Source of the DNA: Nitrosomonas ureae | Lineage (GTDB): Bacteria > Pseudomonadota > Gammaproteobacteria > Burkholderiales > Nitrosomonadaceae | Direction of reading: 5' to 3' | Assembly: GCF_001455205.1 (NCBI RefSeq) | Contig: NZ_CP013341.1 | Location: 992,001 to 1,056,000, forward strand | Length of the DNA: 64,000 nt | In this document: positions 15,517 through 25,374 of the stretch, piece by piece | Layout: the number at the start of each line of letters is the position of its first letter | How positions within the stretch are numbered: position 1 is the stretch's first letter | Notes under the pieces: model-generated | Databases searched by the model: none | What the model saw: only the letters and a program-made list of their open reading frames with translations | Told to the model about the DNA's origin: nothing | Position numbers and translations under genes: made by a program

Positions 15517-16065
15517 TTCATATTCCTTAATCAGAAGTAATCATAATTAATCTTGGCATAGATAAGCATGATTTGCAAATTGAAGCAGCAAACAGATATT
15601 GAAACAGTCATTGCTAAGTAATCATAAAACTCACTGTGTCAAATTTGTGCCAAAGTGCTGCAGAAATAGCATTACTTGAGGTTGTTTGATACTGGTTTTG
15701 TGCTTGGCAAGCGTTTCAAGTAATTGATTATATTAAGTTCTAATTTAATAGTTGCGTCTCATAATCCCTTGGTCGCTGGTTCGAGTCCAGCCAGACCCAC
15801 CAGTAATTATGCACTTAGAGATTAATTTTCTAAGTACTTTTTAATTTCATACCATATGTAAGAGTAGCGTAAGAAAATCTTATCTATACTAAGCAACATA
15901 TAATTAGTTCTTTTCAGGCGCTTAGAAATCGCATTGAGTCAATCCATTATTGAAATCTGGTATGCGTATTCTTACTATTTGAGTAAAGAATGAGTTCCTC
16001 ATCGGGATGTTTACGGCAGCTACACGAAATAATGCCTACATAACCAAGCTCTTTATCATTCTCTC
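15517..16065. other. Gene-free stretch around a tRNA fragment
   Basis: Apart from the tRNA-Met 3' fragment at 15756-15802, I see no coding frame, strong promoter or repeat here. The DNA is AT-rich. It separates the toxin-antitoxin operon from IS3-family debris. Confidence 0.5.
15756..15802 (+). other. 3' half of a tRNA-Met (CAT anticodon region to CCA), candidate attachment site
   Basis: The sequence runs from a CTCATAATC anticodon loop through a variable region to a complete T-arm (GCTGGTTCGAGTCCAGC) and ends ACCCACCA. That is the 3' half of an elongator tRNA-Met. The acceptor 5' strand and D-arm are absent upstream, so this is not a working tRNA gene. Such 3' halves are the usual trace of an integrase-driven element, where the target end of the tRNA is duplicated at the far end. 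Neither an integrase nor the intact tRNA is in the window. Confidence 0.72.
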
Positions 16066-16760
16066 ATTCATGGCATAACCCACACCAGTTCACCATTAAA
16101 CAGCTGTTTTATTCCAGCCAAATACAAGGCCGTAGGAATATAGAGGATAGCACTGATCCATACTTCACCAAGCGCATTAACAGCAAATTCCCGGTTCAGA
16201 ATATTAGGTGCAACTGGCAAATTGTGTTTAGAATCGGTCGTTACCTTGAATTTTGGCCTTTGTTTACAGCGCAAGCCCAGAGCTTCTTCCGCAACATGGT
16301 ATGCGTGGCCTGTACACCGCGTTCCGCTAGCAAGCGCTTTGCACTGTAGGTTTCTTGTTTACGTCGGTGTGAAGCTAGTATTTCTAATTCCAACCTGGCA
16401 TTTTCTCACTAGGTGAACGTACTCTCCCGACATGAAAGTCACTCTCAGAAAATTTCAGCAGTGTTGCAATGACCGGTTGAATCTCCATCACACTTTTTAT
16501 GAAATCACACTCCATCTTGACTTGTGCTAACTCCCCCATTTGATTCTGGATTGCTCTGACTCAAGTTCGGTCAGCGGCTTATGATGGTTACCTCTCAGTT
16601 GCGAATTCACCTTGTTTATCAGCATAAATCCAATTCTTTAATGTTCCCTTGGTGGGTAATAACAGCCGTTTCCCTGCTTTAACCAGAGTTAATTCACTTT
16701 CTTTAAAAACTTGACTGATTGTTACCAAAATTCCTGGCTATATTGATTACGCGATTATTC
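16066..16760 (-). pseudogene. Decayed IS3-family element (orfA and orfB remnants)
   Basis: On the minus strand, broken frames spell IS3-family transposase pieces in the right order. An orfA part reads LTLVKAGKRLLLPTKGTLKN then WIYADKQGEFATER, and farther on GELAQVKMECDFIKSVME. An orfB part reads QETYSAKRLLAERGVQATH, then RCKQRPKFKVTTDSKHNLPV, APNILNREFAVNALGEVWIS and YLAGIKQLFNGELV. Stops and deletions interrupt all parts and the catalytic C-terminal half of orfB is missing, so it is inactive. The element edges could not be found. Confidence 0.75.
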
Positions 16761-16824
16761 CACCTTTATCCTCCATTTCATCTCTTCAGTTTTATGAAAC
16801 TTCGGATTCCATGAAAATCAGAAT

Positions 16825-16882
16825 ACCTCAGCTTGCCTCAATATTTGCACGATCTGGCTTCCGTAAATCGTTGCTTCTTCAT
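16825..16882 (-). pseudogene. Second IS3-type orfA start fragment
   Basis: The minus strand reads MKKQRFTEA and, one frame over, QIVQILRQAEV, the typical beginning of an IS3-family orfA of another subgroup. It is broken by a frameshift and ends at once. It shows that more than one IS3-type element decayed here. The remaining 170 bp up to the next gene show nothing else. Confidence 0.55.
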
Positions 16883-17051
16883 CAGTAAAATTCCTCTTCG
16901 TTTAGAATAGAAAATTCTACTGTATTGCACCTCTGATATAGGGGAGAATTACCCAATCAAATGAATTCTTGGGTCGTTTCGATTTTATTTATTCGTTTAG
17001 TTCACTACATAACACCATGTTACATAGCTATATTTATAGGAAAGAATAAAA

Positions 17052-17438
17052 ATGACTGTAATAGATATGAATCATTTCACCGTATTAAGTAACAATTTAG
17101 AAAAAAGTAAAGCTTTCTACATCAATATCTTAGGACTTAAAGAAGGCTATCGCCCACCCTTTGCATTTCCAGGTGCATGGCTTTATGTTGGAGATCGAGC
17201 AATACTGCATATCATGGCGGGCAGATCTATGCCAATCAACGCCGCGGGGGTCATAGACCACATGGCTTTTACCGCATCCAATCTACAAGCCATGGTTGAT
17301 ACCTTAAAACAATACAATATCGATTATGAATTGCAACGCCTCAAAGGATTGGAAATCTGGCAATTATTTTGTCATGATCCAGACGGTGCAAAAGTTGAAC
17401 TGGATTTCCCGGCACATGAATCAGAGCCTAAGCAATGA
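17052..17438 (+). CDS. VOC-family (glyoxalase/bleomycin-resistance fold) protein
   Basis: 128 residues, one VOC domain made of two beta-alpha-beta-beta-beta units. Visible are MNHFTVLSNNLEKSKAFYIN with the first metal-ligand-like H, the ILGLKEGYRPPF turn, DHMAFTASNLQAMVDTL with the second H, and DPDGAKVELDF with the final E. VOC enzymes use a divalent metal for isomerase, dioxygenase or thiol-transfer reactions; which one applies here cannot be said. It converges with the M48 protease gene 4 bp downstream. Confidence 0.85.
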   Translation: MTVIDMNHFTVLSNNLEKSKAFYINILGLKEGYRPPFAFPGAWLYVGDRAILHIMAGRSMPINAAGVIDHMAFTASNLQAMVDTLKQYNIDYELQRLKGLEIWQLFCHDPDGAKVELDFPAHESEPKQ

Positions 17439-17442
17439 GTTC

Positions 17443-18228
17443 TTATTTTTTGCAATTAGGTTTTTTACCGGCTGCACGTGCTTGCTGCATCATCTTATTC
17501 GCCTTAGGTAAGAGTGCCCGCAAATCTTCAATGCGGGTTTCATGAGACGGATGAGTCGACAGAAATTCAGCTGGCTGTTCGCCTTGGCTAGCCTGTGCCA
17601 TTTTCTGCCATAATGTAATACTTTCTTCCGGATTAAATCCGGCCTTCGCTATTAATTCAATGCCCATTGTATCGGCTTCACTTTCATGCAGGCGACTAAA
17701 CGGCATAATTAAACCATATTGTGTACCAACCCCAAGCAAACCTAATGCGGTTTGCCCCATGGGAGTAGTCGGTGCAGCGACTGCCGCGATGATTGACATC
17801 CCCATTTGCGCACCTAATTTCTGCGACATCCGTTCGTTGCTATGTTTCGCCAGCACATGACCAATCTCATGACCGATCACGGCAGCTAACTGATCTTGAT
17901 TATCGACAAGATCAACCAATCCGGTATGAACACCAATTTTGTTTCCCGGCAAAGCAAAGGCATTCAACGTGCTGTCTTCAAACACCACCACTTCCCAATC
18001 TCCTCCAATCTCGCGTGTAATAGTATTTGCAACGCAACGTACAAACTGATTTTCTCGCGTATTCTGACTAATTGATTTTTCATTCTTCATCGTAGTGAAT
18101 GCCTGTAATCCCATAGCATCAAGCTCGCTGTCAGGCATAAAAGCTAGCTGGCTTCTCCCCGTTGGCGTGGTTGCGCAAGCTGCAAGTAAAAGGATAATGA
18201 ATAAAATTAGTAATAATCTAAACTTCAT
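17443..18228 (-). CDS. M48-family metalloprotease lipoprotein
   Basis: 261 residues. The N-terminus is a lipoprotein signal peptide (LLLILFIILLLAAC, lipid-bearing Cys at 18), which places the protein in the periplasm on a membrane. The zinc motif HEIGH is at residues 120-124 (AAVIGHEIGHVLAKHS) and the third ligand is the Glu of HESEADTMG, near 185. This is the LoiP/YcaL type of single-domain M48 peptidase, thought to act in envelope quality control. It lies alone on the minus strand. Confidence 0.9.
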   Translation of the reverse strand: MKFRLLLILFIILLLAACATTPTGRSQLAFMPDSELDAMGLQAFTTMKNEKSISQNTRENQFVRCVANTITREIGGDWEVVVFEDSTLNAFALPGNKIGVHTGLVDLVDNQDQLAAVIGHEIGHVLAKHSNERMSQKLGAQMGMSIIAAVAAPTTPMGQTALGLLGVGTQYGLIMPFSRLHESEADTMGIELIAKAGFNPEESITLWQKMAQASQGEQPAEFLSTHPSHETRIEDLRALLPKANKMMQQARAAGKKPNCKK

Positions 18229-18410
18229 GATTAATATTCTCCATATATTGGATCAGTGAAATTTTTCATTCGATTTTAAGATGATACATCTTTCAATCGC
18301 AAGGACATGCAAATTCTTTGGGTTAATAATGAACAAAACGACTCATGCGCCTGATAGCAAGAATATGGTATAACTCAATTCTCGACAATAGAAAGGAAAG
18401 GGTAGCCAGA

Positions 18411-18617
18411 ATGAGCGATCATGTTTATAAAATTATAGAAATTGTTGGCTCGTCAACCCAAAGCAGTGATCATGCCATCCAACAAGCGGTTGCAAAAGCC
18501 GGCACAAGCCTGCGTAACCTGGATTGGTTTGAAGTTGTGGAAACACGCGGCCATATCGTTGATGGCAAAGTTGCGCACTATCAAGTAAAGCTTAAAATCG
18601 GCTTTCGTCTGGATTAG
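18411..18617 (+). CDS. Dodecin family flavin-binding protein
   Basis: 68 residues from ATG 18411, where AAAGGAAAGGG lies just upstream. The longer open frame starting at 18345 adds a 22-residue segment that is not part of the family. MSDHVYKIIEIVGSS and LDWFEVVETRGHI are the dodecin signatures; the tryptophan stacks on the flavin ring in known dodecins. Dodecins form hollow 12-mers that store or buffer FMN or riboflavin in the cytosol. Confidence 0.92.
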   Translation: MSDHVYKIIEIVGSSTQSSDHAIQQAVAKAGTSLRNLDWFEVVETRGHIVDGKVAHYQVKLKIGFRLD

Positions 18618-18847
18618 TTTGCGCGCAGGATTATCGTGTCAGTTCTAAAAAACATAATACAAGTAATCTTAGGATATTGATAATGCATTTAAATCGAAAC
18701 TCTAATGGGGCTTATTCCGCTAAAAAGAATCCCTGATAAGATCAAACAAATATTGCTTCTGTCAATATGAGCTAATAATAGACACAATTCATCCGGATAC
18801 ATCACGGTATAATTAGCTATCTCAAGTAAAAGCTAGACTTCACGTTC

Positions 18848-21493
18848 ATGCAAGAAAAATACCATCCCCAGGAAATCGAAAAAAACGCGCAGCAATATTG
18901 GGATAGCATATCCGCATTCAAGGCAATGGAAACTCCCGGAAAACCAAAATATTACTGTTTATCGATGTTCCCCTACCCTTCAGGCAAATTGCACATGGGA
19001 CATGTGCGAAATTACACCATCGGTGATGTATTGTCACGATACCACCGTATGCAGGGCTTCAACGTACTGCAACCGATGGGCTGGGACGCATTTGGCCTTC
19101 CTGCAGAAAATGCCGCGATGCAAAATAATGTTTCTCCCGCCAAATGGACCTACGACAACATTGCCTACATGCGCAAGCAACTAAAAAGTCTGGGATTAAG
19201 CATCGACTGGGAACGTGAGATTACTACTTGTGACCCAAGTTATTATCACTGGAATCAGTGGCTATTTTTGCGCATGCTGGAACAGGGGCTGGCGTACCAG
19301 ACCACCGGCACGGTCAATTGGGATCCGGTTGATCAAACCGTGCTGGCCAATGAGCAAGTGATTGATGGCTGCGGCTGGCGTACCGGAGCTCCAGTGGAAA
19401 AACGCGAAATCCCGATGTATTATCTAAAAATTACGCAGTATGCGGACGAACTGCTTAATGCTCTGGATACACTGACCGGCTGGCCGGAACGAGTCAAAAC
19501 CATGCAAGCCAATTGGATCGGTAAAAGCTACGGCGTCGACATTACCTTCCCCGCCGATACCGCGTCCGGTACGCCGCAAGACTTGAAGGTGTTCACTACC
19601 CGCGCGGACACGCTGATGGGTGCAACCTACGTGGCCATCGCCGCCGAACACCCGATTGCGCTGCATGCCGCTCAGAACAATCCATCCCTGCAAGCTTTCA
19701 TTCAGGAATGCAAACTCGGTTCCGCCAAGGAAGCGGATCTGGCCACTCAAGAAAAGAAAGGCATGGATACCGGCTTATTCGTAATCCATCCTCTCAGTGA
19801 ACAGAAGTTACCCGTGTGGGTTGCTAATTATGTCTTGATGGGATACGGCGAAGGTGCAGTGATGGCGGTTCCTGCGCATGATGAACGCGATTTTGAATTT
19901 GCAAAAAAATATGATCTTGCTATCGCACAAGTTATTACAAAAAGCCGGGAAGGGGCGTTTAGTGATGATAACTACGGAACTGATACACCTTTTTCTACCA
20001 CTCACTGGCAAGAATGGTATGCAAACAAAGAAATCGGCGTTTGTATCAATTCAGGTAAATACAATAACCTCGGTCATAGTACTGCGGTAGATGCCATTGC
20101 TGCTGACCTTGAAAAAAAAGGCTTGGGCAACAAACGCGTGCAATATCGTTTGCGCGATTGGGGCATTTCGCGCCAACGTTACTGGGGCTGTCCGATTCCA
20201 CTGATCCATTGTGCCGATTGCGGTGTGGTGCCGGTTCCGGACGATCAGCTGCCGGTCGTATTACCACAGGATCTGGTACCCGATGGTTCCGGCAATCCAT
20301 TAGCAAAAACACCGTCTTTTTACGAATGCGCCTGCCCCAAATGCGGTAAATCCGCGCGCCGGGAAACCGACACGATGGATACCTTTGTTGATTCATCCTG
20401 GTATTACGCACGCTATGCTTGCCCGGATCAGCACCAGGCAATGACCGACGAGCGCGTTAATTACTGGCTGCCGGCCGATCAGTACATCGGAGGTATTGAG
20501 CACGCCATTTTGCATTTGCTGTATTCGCGTTTCTGGAGCAAGGTCATGCGCGATCTTGGCTTATTGGCTCTGGACGAACCGTTTGCCAATCTACTGACCC
20601 AGGGCATGGTGCTGAATGAAATTTTTTATCGCAAAACTGCCAGCGGAAGAATTGTCTATTACAATCCCTCCGAGGTTCAGATTCAGCATGATGAGCAAGG
20701 TAAACGTTGCGGCGCAATTTTATTGGCGGATAATCAGCCGATCGAATCGGGCGGGATCGGTACCATGTCAAAGTCCAAGAATAATGGCGTTGATCCGCAA
20801 AACCTAGTGCAAGAGTATGGCGCCGACACAGCCCGCCTGTTCATGATGTTCGCCAGTCCACCGACCCAAACATTGGAATGGGCCGATACTGGTGTCGATG
20901 GCGCTTACCGTTTTCTCAAACGTTTATGGCGACAGGCTTATATCCATCTTCAATCTGGTGTGATCAAGATCGATCCCGCTTTACACCAGGCGTTATCCCC
21001 GGAACTCAAGGACCTGCGTTGCCAACTGCACCACACCATTGTTAAAGTAACAGATGACCTGGAGCGTCGCCACACGTTCAATACCGCCATTGCTGCTGTA
21101 ATGGAACTTATGAATGGCTTGGTGAAATGCCAGGATAACAATCCCGTCAGCCGCAATCTGATGCAGGAAGCTTTGGAGAATATCGTACTATTGCTGTCCC
21201 CGATTGTGCCGCATATCTGTCATGAACTTTGGCATGAGCTAAGACCGGGAACTGAGCTTTTTGCGCAATCTTGGCCCCAACCAGACAATACCGCAATGGT
21301 GCAAGACGAAATCAAACTGATCGTGCAAGTCAATGGCAAGCTGCGCGGGCAAATCTGCGTCGCCCAGGATGCAAACAAGGAAGCCGTGGAGAAAGCCGCT
21401 CTGGCTAATGAGCAGGTACAGAAATTTACTGATGGGCAAGCTATTAAAAAAATCATTATCGTACCTAAAAAACTGGTTAATATCGTTGTATAA
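18848..21493 (+). CDS. leuS: Leucyl-tRNA synthetase
   Basis: 881 residues, normal for bacterial LeuRS. It charges tRNA-Leu with leucine at the expense of ATP. The class I HIGH motif appears as PYPSGKLHMGH (residues 42-52) and the KMSKS loop as GTMSKSKNNGVDP (about 637-649). Between them are the editing domain (TTRADTLMGATYVAIAAEHP) and the zinc-like CPKCGKS segment. The C-terminal region ends VVPKKLVNIVV. It heads a tight unit with lptE (20 bp on) and holA, a pairing common in beta- and gammaproteobacteria. Confidence 0.98.
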   Translation: MQEKYHPQEIEKNAQQYWDSISAFKAMETPGKPKYYCLSMFPYPSGKLHMGHVRNYTIGDVLSRYHRMQGFNVLQPMGWDAFGLPAENAAMQNNVSPAKWTYDNIAYMRKQLKSLGLSIDWEREITTCDPSYYHWNQWLFLRMLEQGLAYQTTGTVNWDPVDQTVLANEQVIDGCGWRTGAPVEKREIPMYYLKITQYADELLNALDTLTGWPERVKTMQANWIGKSYGVDITFPADTASGTPQDLKVFTTRADTLMGATYVAIAAEHPIALHAAQNNPSLQAFIQECKLGSAKEADLATQEKKGMDTGLFVIHPLSEQKLPVWVANYVLMGYGEGAVMAVPAHDERDFEFAKKYDLAIAQVITKSREGAFSDDNYGTDTPFSTTHWQEWYANKEIGVCINSGKYNNLGHSTAVDAIAADLEKKGLGNKRVQYRLRDWGISRQRYWGCPIPLIHCADCGVVPVPDDQLPVVLPQDLVPDGSGNPLAKTPSFYECACPKCGKSARRETDTMDTFVDSSWYYARYACPDQHQAMTDERVNYWLPADQYIGGIEHAILHLLYSRFWSKVMRDLGLLALDEPFANLLTQGMVLNEIFYRKTASGRIVYYNPSEVQIQHDEQGKRCGAILLADNQPIESGGIGTMSKSKNNGVDPQNLVQEYGADTARLFMMFASPPTQTLEWADTGVDGAYRFLKRLWRQAYIHLQSGVIKIDPALHQALSPELKDLRCQLHHTIVKVTDDLERRHTFNTAIAAVMELMNGLVKCQDNNPVSRNLMQEALENIVLLLSPIVPHICHELWHELRPGTELFAQSWPQPDNTAMVQDEIKLIVQVNGKLRGQICVAQDANKEAVEKAALANEQVQKFTDGQAIKKIIIVPKKLVNIVV

Positions 21494-21513
21494 CTAATTC
21501 ACACCCTTGGTCC

Positions 21514-22032
21514 ATGGTAAAAATACATAAACAGCAGTTTCTTATCCTGATCGTTGTGATTTTATTATTGACAGCCTGCGGGTTTAAGCTGCGCGGACAA
21601 GCCGCCGCGCTACCGTTCAAGACAATATATGTTACGGCGCCGGAAGGACATACGATCGGTATAGAGATGGAGCGCATGATCAAAGCCACACCGACAACCC
21701 GTTTATCTCAAAGCGCTGCAGAAGCGAAAGCAACCCTGGACATTATCAGTGCGATAAATGAAAGAGCCATTTTATCTTTGTCCGGTGGTGGCCGCGTACG
21801 GGATTTTAATTTGATTTACCGGGTAAATTATCGCGTATTGGATAATAAAGGCATCGAAATCGTGCCGAATACTGAAATATCCTTAACCCGGGTTCTACCG
21901 TTTTTGGATGCACAAATCCTAGCTAAGGAAGCGGAAGAGAGGATATTGCTAAAAGATATGCAATCCGACGCAATTCAACAGATCCTGTGGCGTTTATCGA
22001 CGATTAAGTTTCCCGCGGAAAGCACGCAGTAA
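21514..22032 (+). CDS. lptE: LPS-assembly lipoprotein LptE
   Basis: 172 residues. The signal peptide with lipobox (FLILIVVILLLTAC) is followed directly by GFKLRGQ, the typical LptE start after the lipidated Cys. LptE sits inside the LptD barrel in the outer membrane and helps insert lipopolysaccharide. The frame starts 20 bp after leuS and is followed by holA after 33 bp, the conserved leuS-lptE-holA order, which supports the call strongly given the weak sequence conservation of this family. Confidence 0.93.
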   Translation: MVKIHKQQFLILIVVILLLTACGFKLRGQAAALPFKTIYVTAPEGHTIGIEMERMIKATPTTRLSQSAAEAKATLDIISAINERAILSLSGGGRVRDFNLIYRVNYRVLDNKGIEIVPNTEISLTRVLPFLDAQILAKEAEERILLKDMQSDAIQQILWRLSTIKFPAESTQ

Positions 22033-22065
22033 TCCTGTGATCGTTTCGCGTAATGTATCTTTACC

Positions 22066-23100
22066 ATGCACATAAAGCTTGAGCAATTATCGCAATCCCT
22101 GCAAAAGCAAACTGCATCTCTATACACTTTATTTGGCAACGAACCGCTGCTGATTCTGGAAGCTGCGGACCTGATTCGCGCTCACGCGTACCAGCATGGA
22201 TACACCGAACGCAAAGTCTTCACTGTAGATCAGCACTTCGATTGGTTTGATCTGCTGTATACCGGCAATAACCTGTCCTTGTTTGGTGAGCGCAAAATTA
22301 TGGATATTCGTATCCCTTCCGGCAAACCCGGCAAGGAAGGCGGTAAAGCCATTGAGACCTATTGCGATACCCTGCCCCCAGACACGCTGACACTCATCAC
22401 GCTACCCCGGATCGATAAACAAGGACAAGCAACTCGATGGTTCAAAGCACTTGAAACCTCCGGCGTTCTAATCCAGGCCTACCCAATAGAACGTAACCAG
22501 CTACCCATCTGGATCGGACAACGTCTTGACAAACAGCAACAAAAAACTAATTCTGCCACGCTGCAATTTCTTGCGGATCAAGTGGAAGGCAATTTACTCG
22601 CCGCACACCAGGAAATTCAGAAACTCGCATTGCTCTACCCCAGCGGCATTTTAACTTTCGAGCAAATCAAAGATGCGGTGCTGAATGTAGCACGCTATGA
22701 TGCATTTCAATTATCAGACGCCATGATCAATGCGGATTCCGCACGCTTTATCCGTATCCTGACTGGTTTGCAGGCTGAAGGTGTTGCTCCGTTACTCATT
22801 CTCGCCACCTTAACTGAACAAATACGACAACTCATTATCATCCGCAAGGGCCTCGACACGGGTCAATCACCCGTTCAGCTACTACAAACCGCCAGAATCT
22901 GGGGTGATCGGCAAAAATCAGTACAAGCTGCAGCCAAGCGCATCAGCCTGCAAGTATTAATGCAGGGCTTATCCGATGCTGCAATGATAGATCGGATGAT
23001 TAAAGGGGTGGCACAGGGAGACGCTTGGGATAAATTGCTACAATTAGGACTACGTCTAACACTTCATGAAAATAGAAATCTCATCAGTATGATTAAGTAA
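22066..23100 (+). CDS. holA: DNA polymerase III subunit delta
   Basis: 344 residues, the usual length. HolA is the wrench of the clamp loader that opens the beta sliding clamp. Seen are the N-terminal AAA-like fold without a Walker A (LYTLFGNEPLLILEAADLIR, then LSLFGERKIMDIRIP) and the C-terminal helical collar (DAFQLSDAMINADSARFIRIL, GVAPLLILATLTEQIRQL). Downstream is a 312-bp gap before the chemoreceptor gene. Confidence 0.95.
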   Translation: MHIKLEQLSQSLQKQTASLYTLFGNEPLLILEAADLIRAHAYQHGYTERKVFTVDQHFDWFDLLYTGNNLSLFGERKIMDIRIPSGKPGKEGGKAIETYCDTLPPDTLTLITLPRIDKQGQATRWFKALETSGVLIQAYPIERNQLPIWIGQRLDKQQQKTNSATLQFLADQVEGNLLAAHQEIQKLALLYPSGILTFEQIKDAVLNVARYDAFQLSDAMINADSARFIRILTGLQAEGVAPLLILATLTEQIRQLIIIRKGLDTGQSPVQLLQTARIWGDRQKSVQAAAKRISLQVLMQGLSDAAMIDRMIKGVAQGDAWDKLLQLGLRLTLHENRNLISMIK

Positions 23101-23321
23101 TTGCCATTTCATTAAACGGATTTATCCGGAGCAGACTTTTACTGTATTTTGATATCAATAATTCATTTCTGTTGATACCTGGTTGGAGTAGTTTTTATTT
23201 TTAATGGTCAGCCAGGCTACAAGCAATACTTTCACAATTCGACAACACTACCAAGTAAACAAAACAGAAACGTCAATCATTAGGCTCCCCATATTGTTAC
23301 AAAACTTTATTTGCACCACAT

Positions 23322-23335
23322 TTGATCTAGATCAA
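23322..23335 (+). promoter_or_regulatory. Perfect FNR/CRP-type palindrome upstream of the chemoreceptor
   Basis: TTGATCTAGATCAA matches the FNR consensus TTGAT-N4-ATCAA exactly. It is centred about 93 bp before ATG 23422. A TAAAAT at 23363-23368 fits a -10 box, putting the site near -40 to -47, the place of a class II activator. A chemoreceptor of the Aer type controlled by an oxygen-sensing regulator is sensible. The remainder of the 23101-23412 gap shows no gene. Confidence 0.65.
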
Positions 23336-23421
23336 TACTCTCGCTATCAGTATTTCATTTTTTAAAATATAGGCCGCTGCATTGCTTACAAAATTTTATA
23401 AATACAGGAAGGATGACAGCG

Positions 23422-25143
23422 ATGAGAGTAAATCTGCCAGTTTCTAACACAGAATATCCTATTGAAGATGATACCCTAATTTTATCCACGACTGACACAA
23501 AGGGACGTATTACCTATGTAAATCAGACTTTTATTGATGTTAGTGGATTCTCGACAGAAGAACTGATAGGTAAAGCGCATAACATTGTGCGGCACCCTGA
23601 TATGCCACCACAGGCATTTGAAGATTTATGGAGAACACTTCAAGCTGGCAAACCATGGACTGGCCTGGTTAAGAATCGCCGTAAAAATGGAGATTTTTAT
23701 TGGGTTCTTGGTAACGCCACACCCCTGATAGAAAATGGATCTATTGTTGGCTATTTATCTGTGCGCACAAAGCCCTCTCGTCAAGTAATCGAAACAATCG
23801 CGCCAATATATCGTCAATTTATTAATGGGACAGCTGGAAATCTAAAAATTGAAAATGGCGGCATTGCTCGTACCGATTTTATTGGCAAGGTTACCTCAAT
23901 TCTTAAAATGACTTTGGGTAAGCGTATCGCACTGTATTTGTCTATACCAACACTCCTGTTATTAAGTGCGGTAGGTGCTGCTTGGTGGGGGTTAACGCAA
24001 ACAGCAACAACTTCATGGTTAGATGATTTTATTTTAACTACCGCCACCAGCGGTACTTTATTAATGTGTTTAGCTGGATTCTTGATAAGGCGAAATACGC
24101 TGGAACCTTTGAATAAAGCTATTGAAATAGCGAATACCCTCGCTGCTGGCGATCTGCAATCCAAAATCACCAATAAGTTTTCGGATGAGTTTGGTGTTTT
24201 GATTAAATCCCTTACGCAAATGGGCATTAATCTCAGAGCAACCGTTTCAGATGTTCGCAACAGCGCTGAATCAGTGCGTCAGGCATCCAGTGAAATAGCC
24301 AGTGGTAATCTGGATTTATCACAGCGTACAGAGGAACAAGCCTCATCACTTGAAGAAACTGCATCCAGTATGGAGGAACTTACTTCTACAGTAAAACAAA
24401 ATGCCGATAATGCCAGACAGGCTGATCAACTCTCGACAGACGCAAGTAATATTGCGCTTCGGGGAGGTCAGTTAATGAATGACGTGGTTAATACAATGTC
24501 TTTGATTAGTGAGAGCTCCAATAAGATTGCAAGCATTATAAGTGTAATTGACGGAATTGCTTTTCAGACCAATATTCTTGCTTTGAATGCGGCTGTAGAA
24601 GCTGCTCGTGCTGGCGAACAAGGCCGGGGGTTTGCTGTTGTTGCTACAGAGGTTCGAAATCTGGCTCAACGAAGCGCAGCGGCAGCTAAGGAAATAAAAA
24701 ACCTTATCGATAGCTCGGTGGAAAAAGTTGAAAATGGAACCAATTTGGTAAATGAAGCAGGCAAGACTATGGAGGAAATCGTTACTTCGATTAAACATGT
24801 TGCTGAAATTATGTCGGAAATTACAGCCGCCTCCCAAGAACAAAGCTCAGGCATCGAGCAGGTCAATCAAGCAGTTACACAAATGGATGAAGTTACACAG
24901 CAGAATGCTGCGTTGGTGGAAGAAGCTGCAGCATCCGCAGAATCTCTGGAAAATCAAGCCAAGGATCTGACCGGAGCAATTTCCATTTTTAAAGTCGGTC
25001 AAACTACGAGCAATACCGCCACAATTCGACAAATTACTGATAATAAATCAAACTTACGGAAAAATAGAGTTATTTCAGTAGTAAGGAATAATCAAGAAAG
25101 AAAGGTTGTTAACAGTGGCAGGGAAAGCTGGAATAAGCCTTAA
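23422..25143 (+). CDS. PAS-domain methyl-accepting chemotaxis protein (Aer-like)
   Basis: About 573 residues. An N-terminal cytosolic PAS domain (about 20-110: GRITYVNQTFIDVSGFSTEE, RHPDMPPQAFEDLW, NRRKNGDFYWV) is of the Aer aerotaxis type. Then follow two membrane helices (LSIPTLLLLSAVGAAWWGL and TSGTLLMCLAGFLI), a HAMP linker (LAAGDLQSKI), and the long signalling coiled coil with the conserved tip IASIISVIDGIAFQTNILAL and NAAVEAARAGEQGRGFAVVA. It should report energy or redox state to CheA/CheW. ATG 23413 touches the AGGAAGG site, so ATG 23422, nine bases from it, is the better start. No che genes are nearby. Confidence 0.92.
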   Translation: MRVNLPVSNTEYPIEDDTLILSTTDTKGRITYVNQTFIDVSGFSTEELIGKAHNIVRHPDMPPQAFEDLWRTLQAGKPWTGLVKNRRKNGDFYWVLGNATPLIENGSIVGYLSVRTKPSRQVIETIAPIYRQFINGTAGNLKIENGGIARTDFIGKVTSILKMTLGKRIALYLSIPTLLLLSAVGAAWWGLTQTATTSWLDDFILTTATSGTLLMCLAGFLIRRNTLEPLNKAIEIANTLAAGDLQSKITNKFSDEFGVLIKSLTQMGINLRATVSDVRNSAESVRQASSEIASGNLDLSQRTEEQASSLEETASSMEELTSTVKQNADNARQADQLSTDASNIALRGGQLMNDVVNTMSLISESSNKIASIISVIDGIAFQTNILALNAAVEAARAGEQGRGFAVVATEVRNLAQRSAAAAKEIKNLIDSSVEKVENGTNLVNEAGKTMEEIVTSIKHVAEIMSEITAASQEQSSGIEQVNQAVTQMDEVTQQNAALVEEAAASAESLENQAKDLTGAISIFKVGQTTSNTATIRQITDNKSNLRKNRVISVVRNNQERKVVNSGRESWNKP

Positions 25144-25282
25144 GGTGCTAAAAAATAAAATGCATCAGCAGCGCGCAATACTACATCACTATTTCGTCCA
25201 GAACACTGTCAGGAAAACATACATATATGAATGATTCGATCATTCTTTATCACAGCACATTTTCAAAAAGTTCATAAAAGAT

Positions 25283-25302
25283 CCCCGCTACAGGAAGCGG
25301 GG
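25283..25302. terminator. GC-rich hairpin between convergent chemoreceptor and ftsZ genes
   Basis: CCCCGCT and AGCGGGG (25283-25289 and 25296-25302) form a perfect 7-bp stem with a 6-base loop. T-rich DNA follows on both strands, so it may stop transcription from both sides. Its arms also resemble a hairpin at 63963-63982, so a dispersed REP-like repeat is an alternative. No gene lies in the 25144-25374 gap. Confidence 0.6.
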
Positions 25303-25374
25303 TATCAATTATTCTTTTCAATGTACCGCTTTCGAGTCAGTAATGTATTCTCAAGATCATAAAAATAAGGCTGA

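Noticed and set aside
15730..15802. Complete tRNA-Met gene
   Set aside because: Only the anticodon-to-CCA half is present; the 5' acceptor strand and D-arm are missing.
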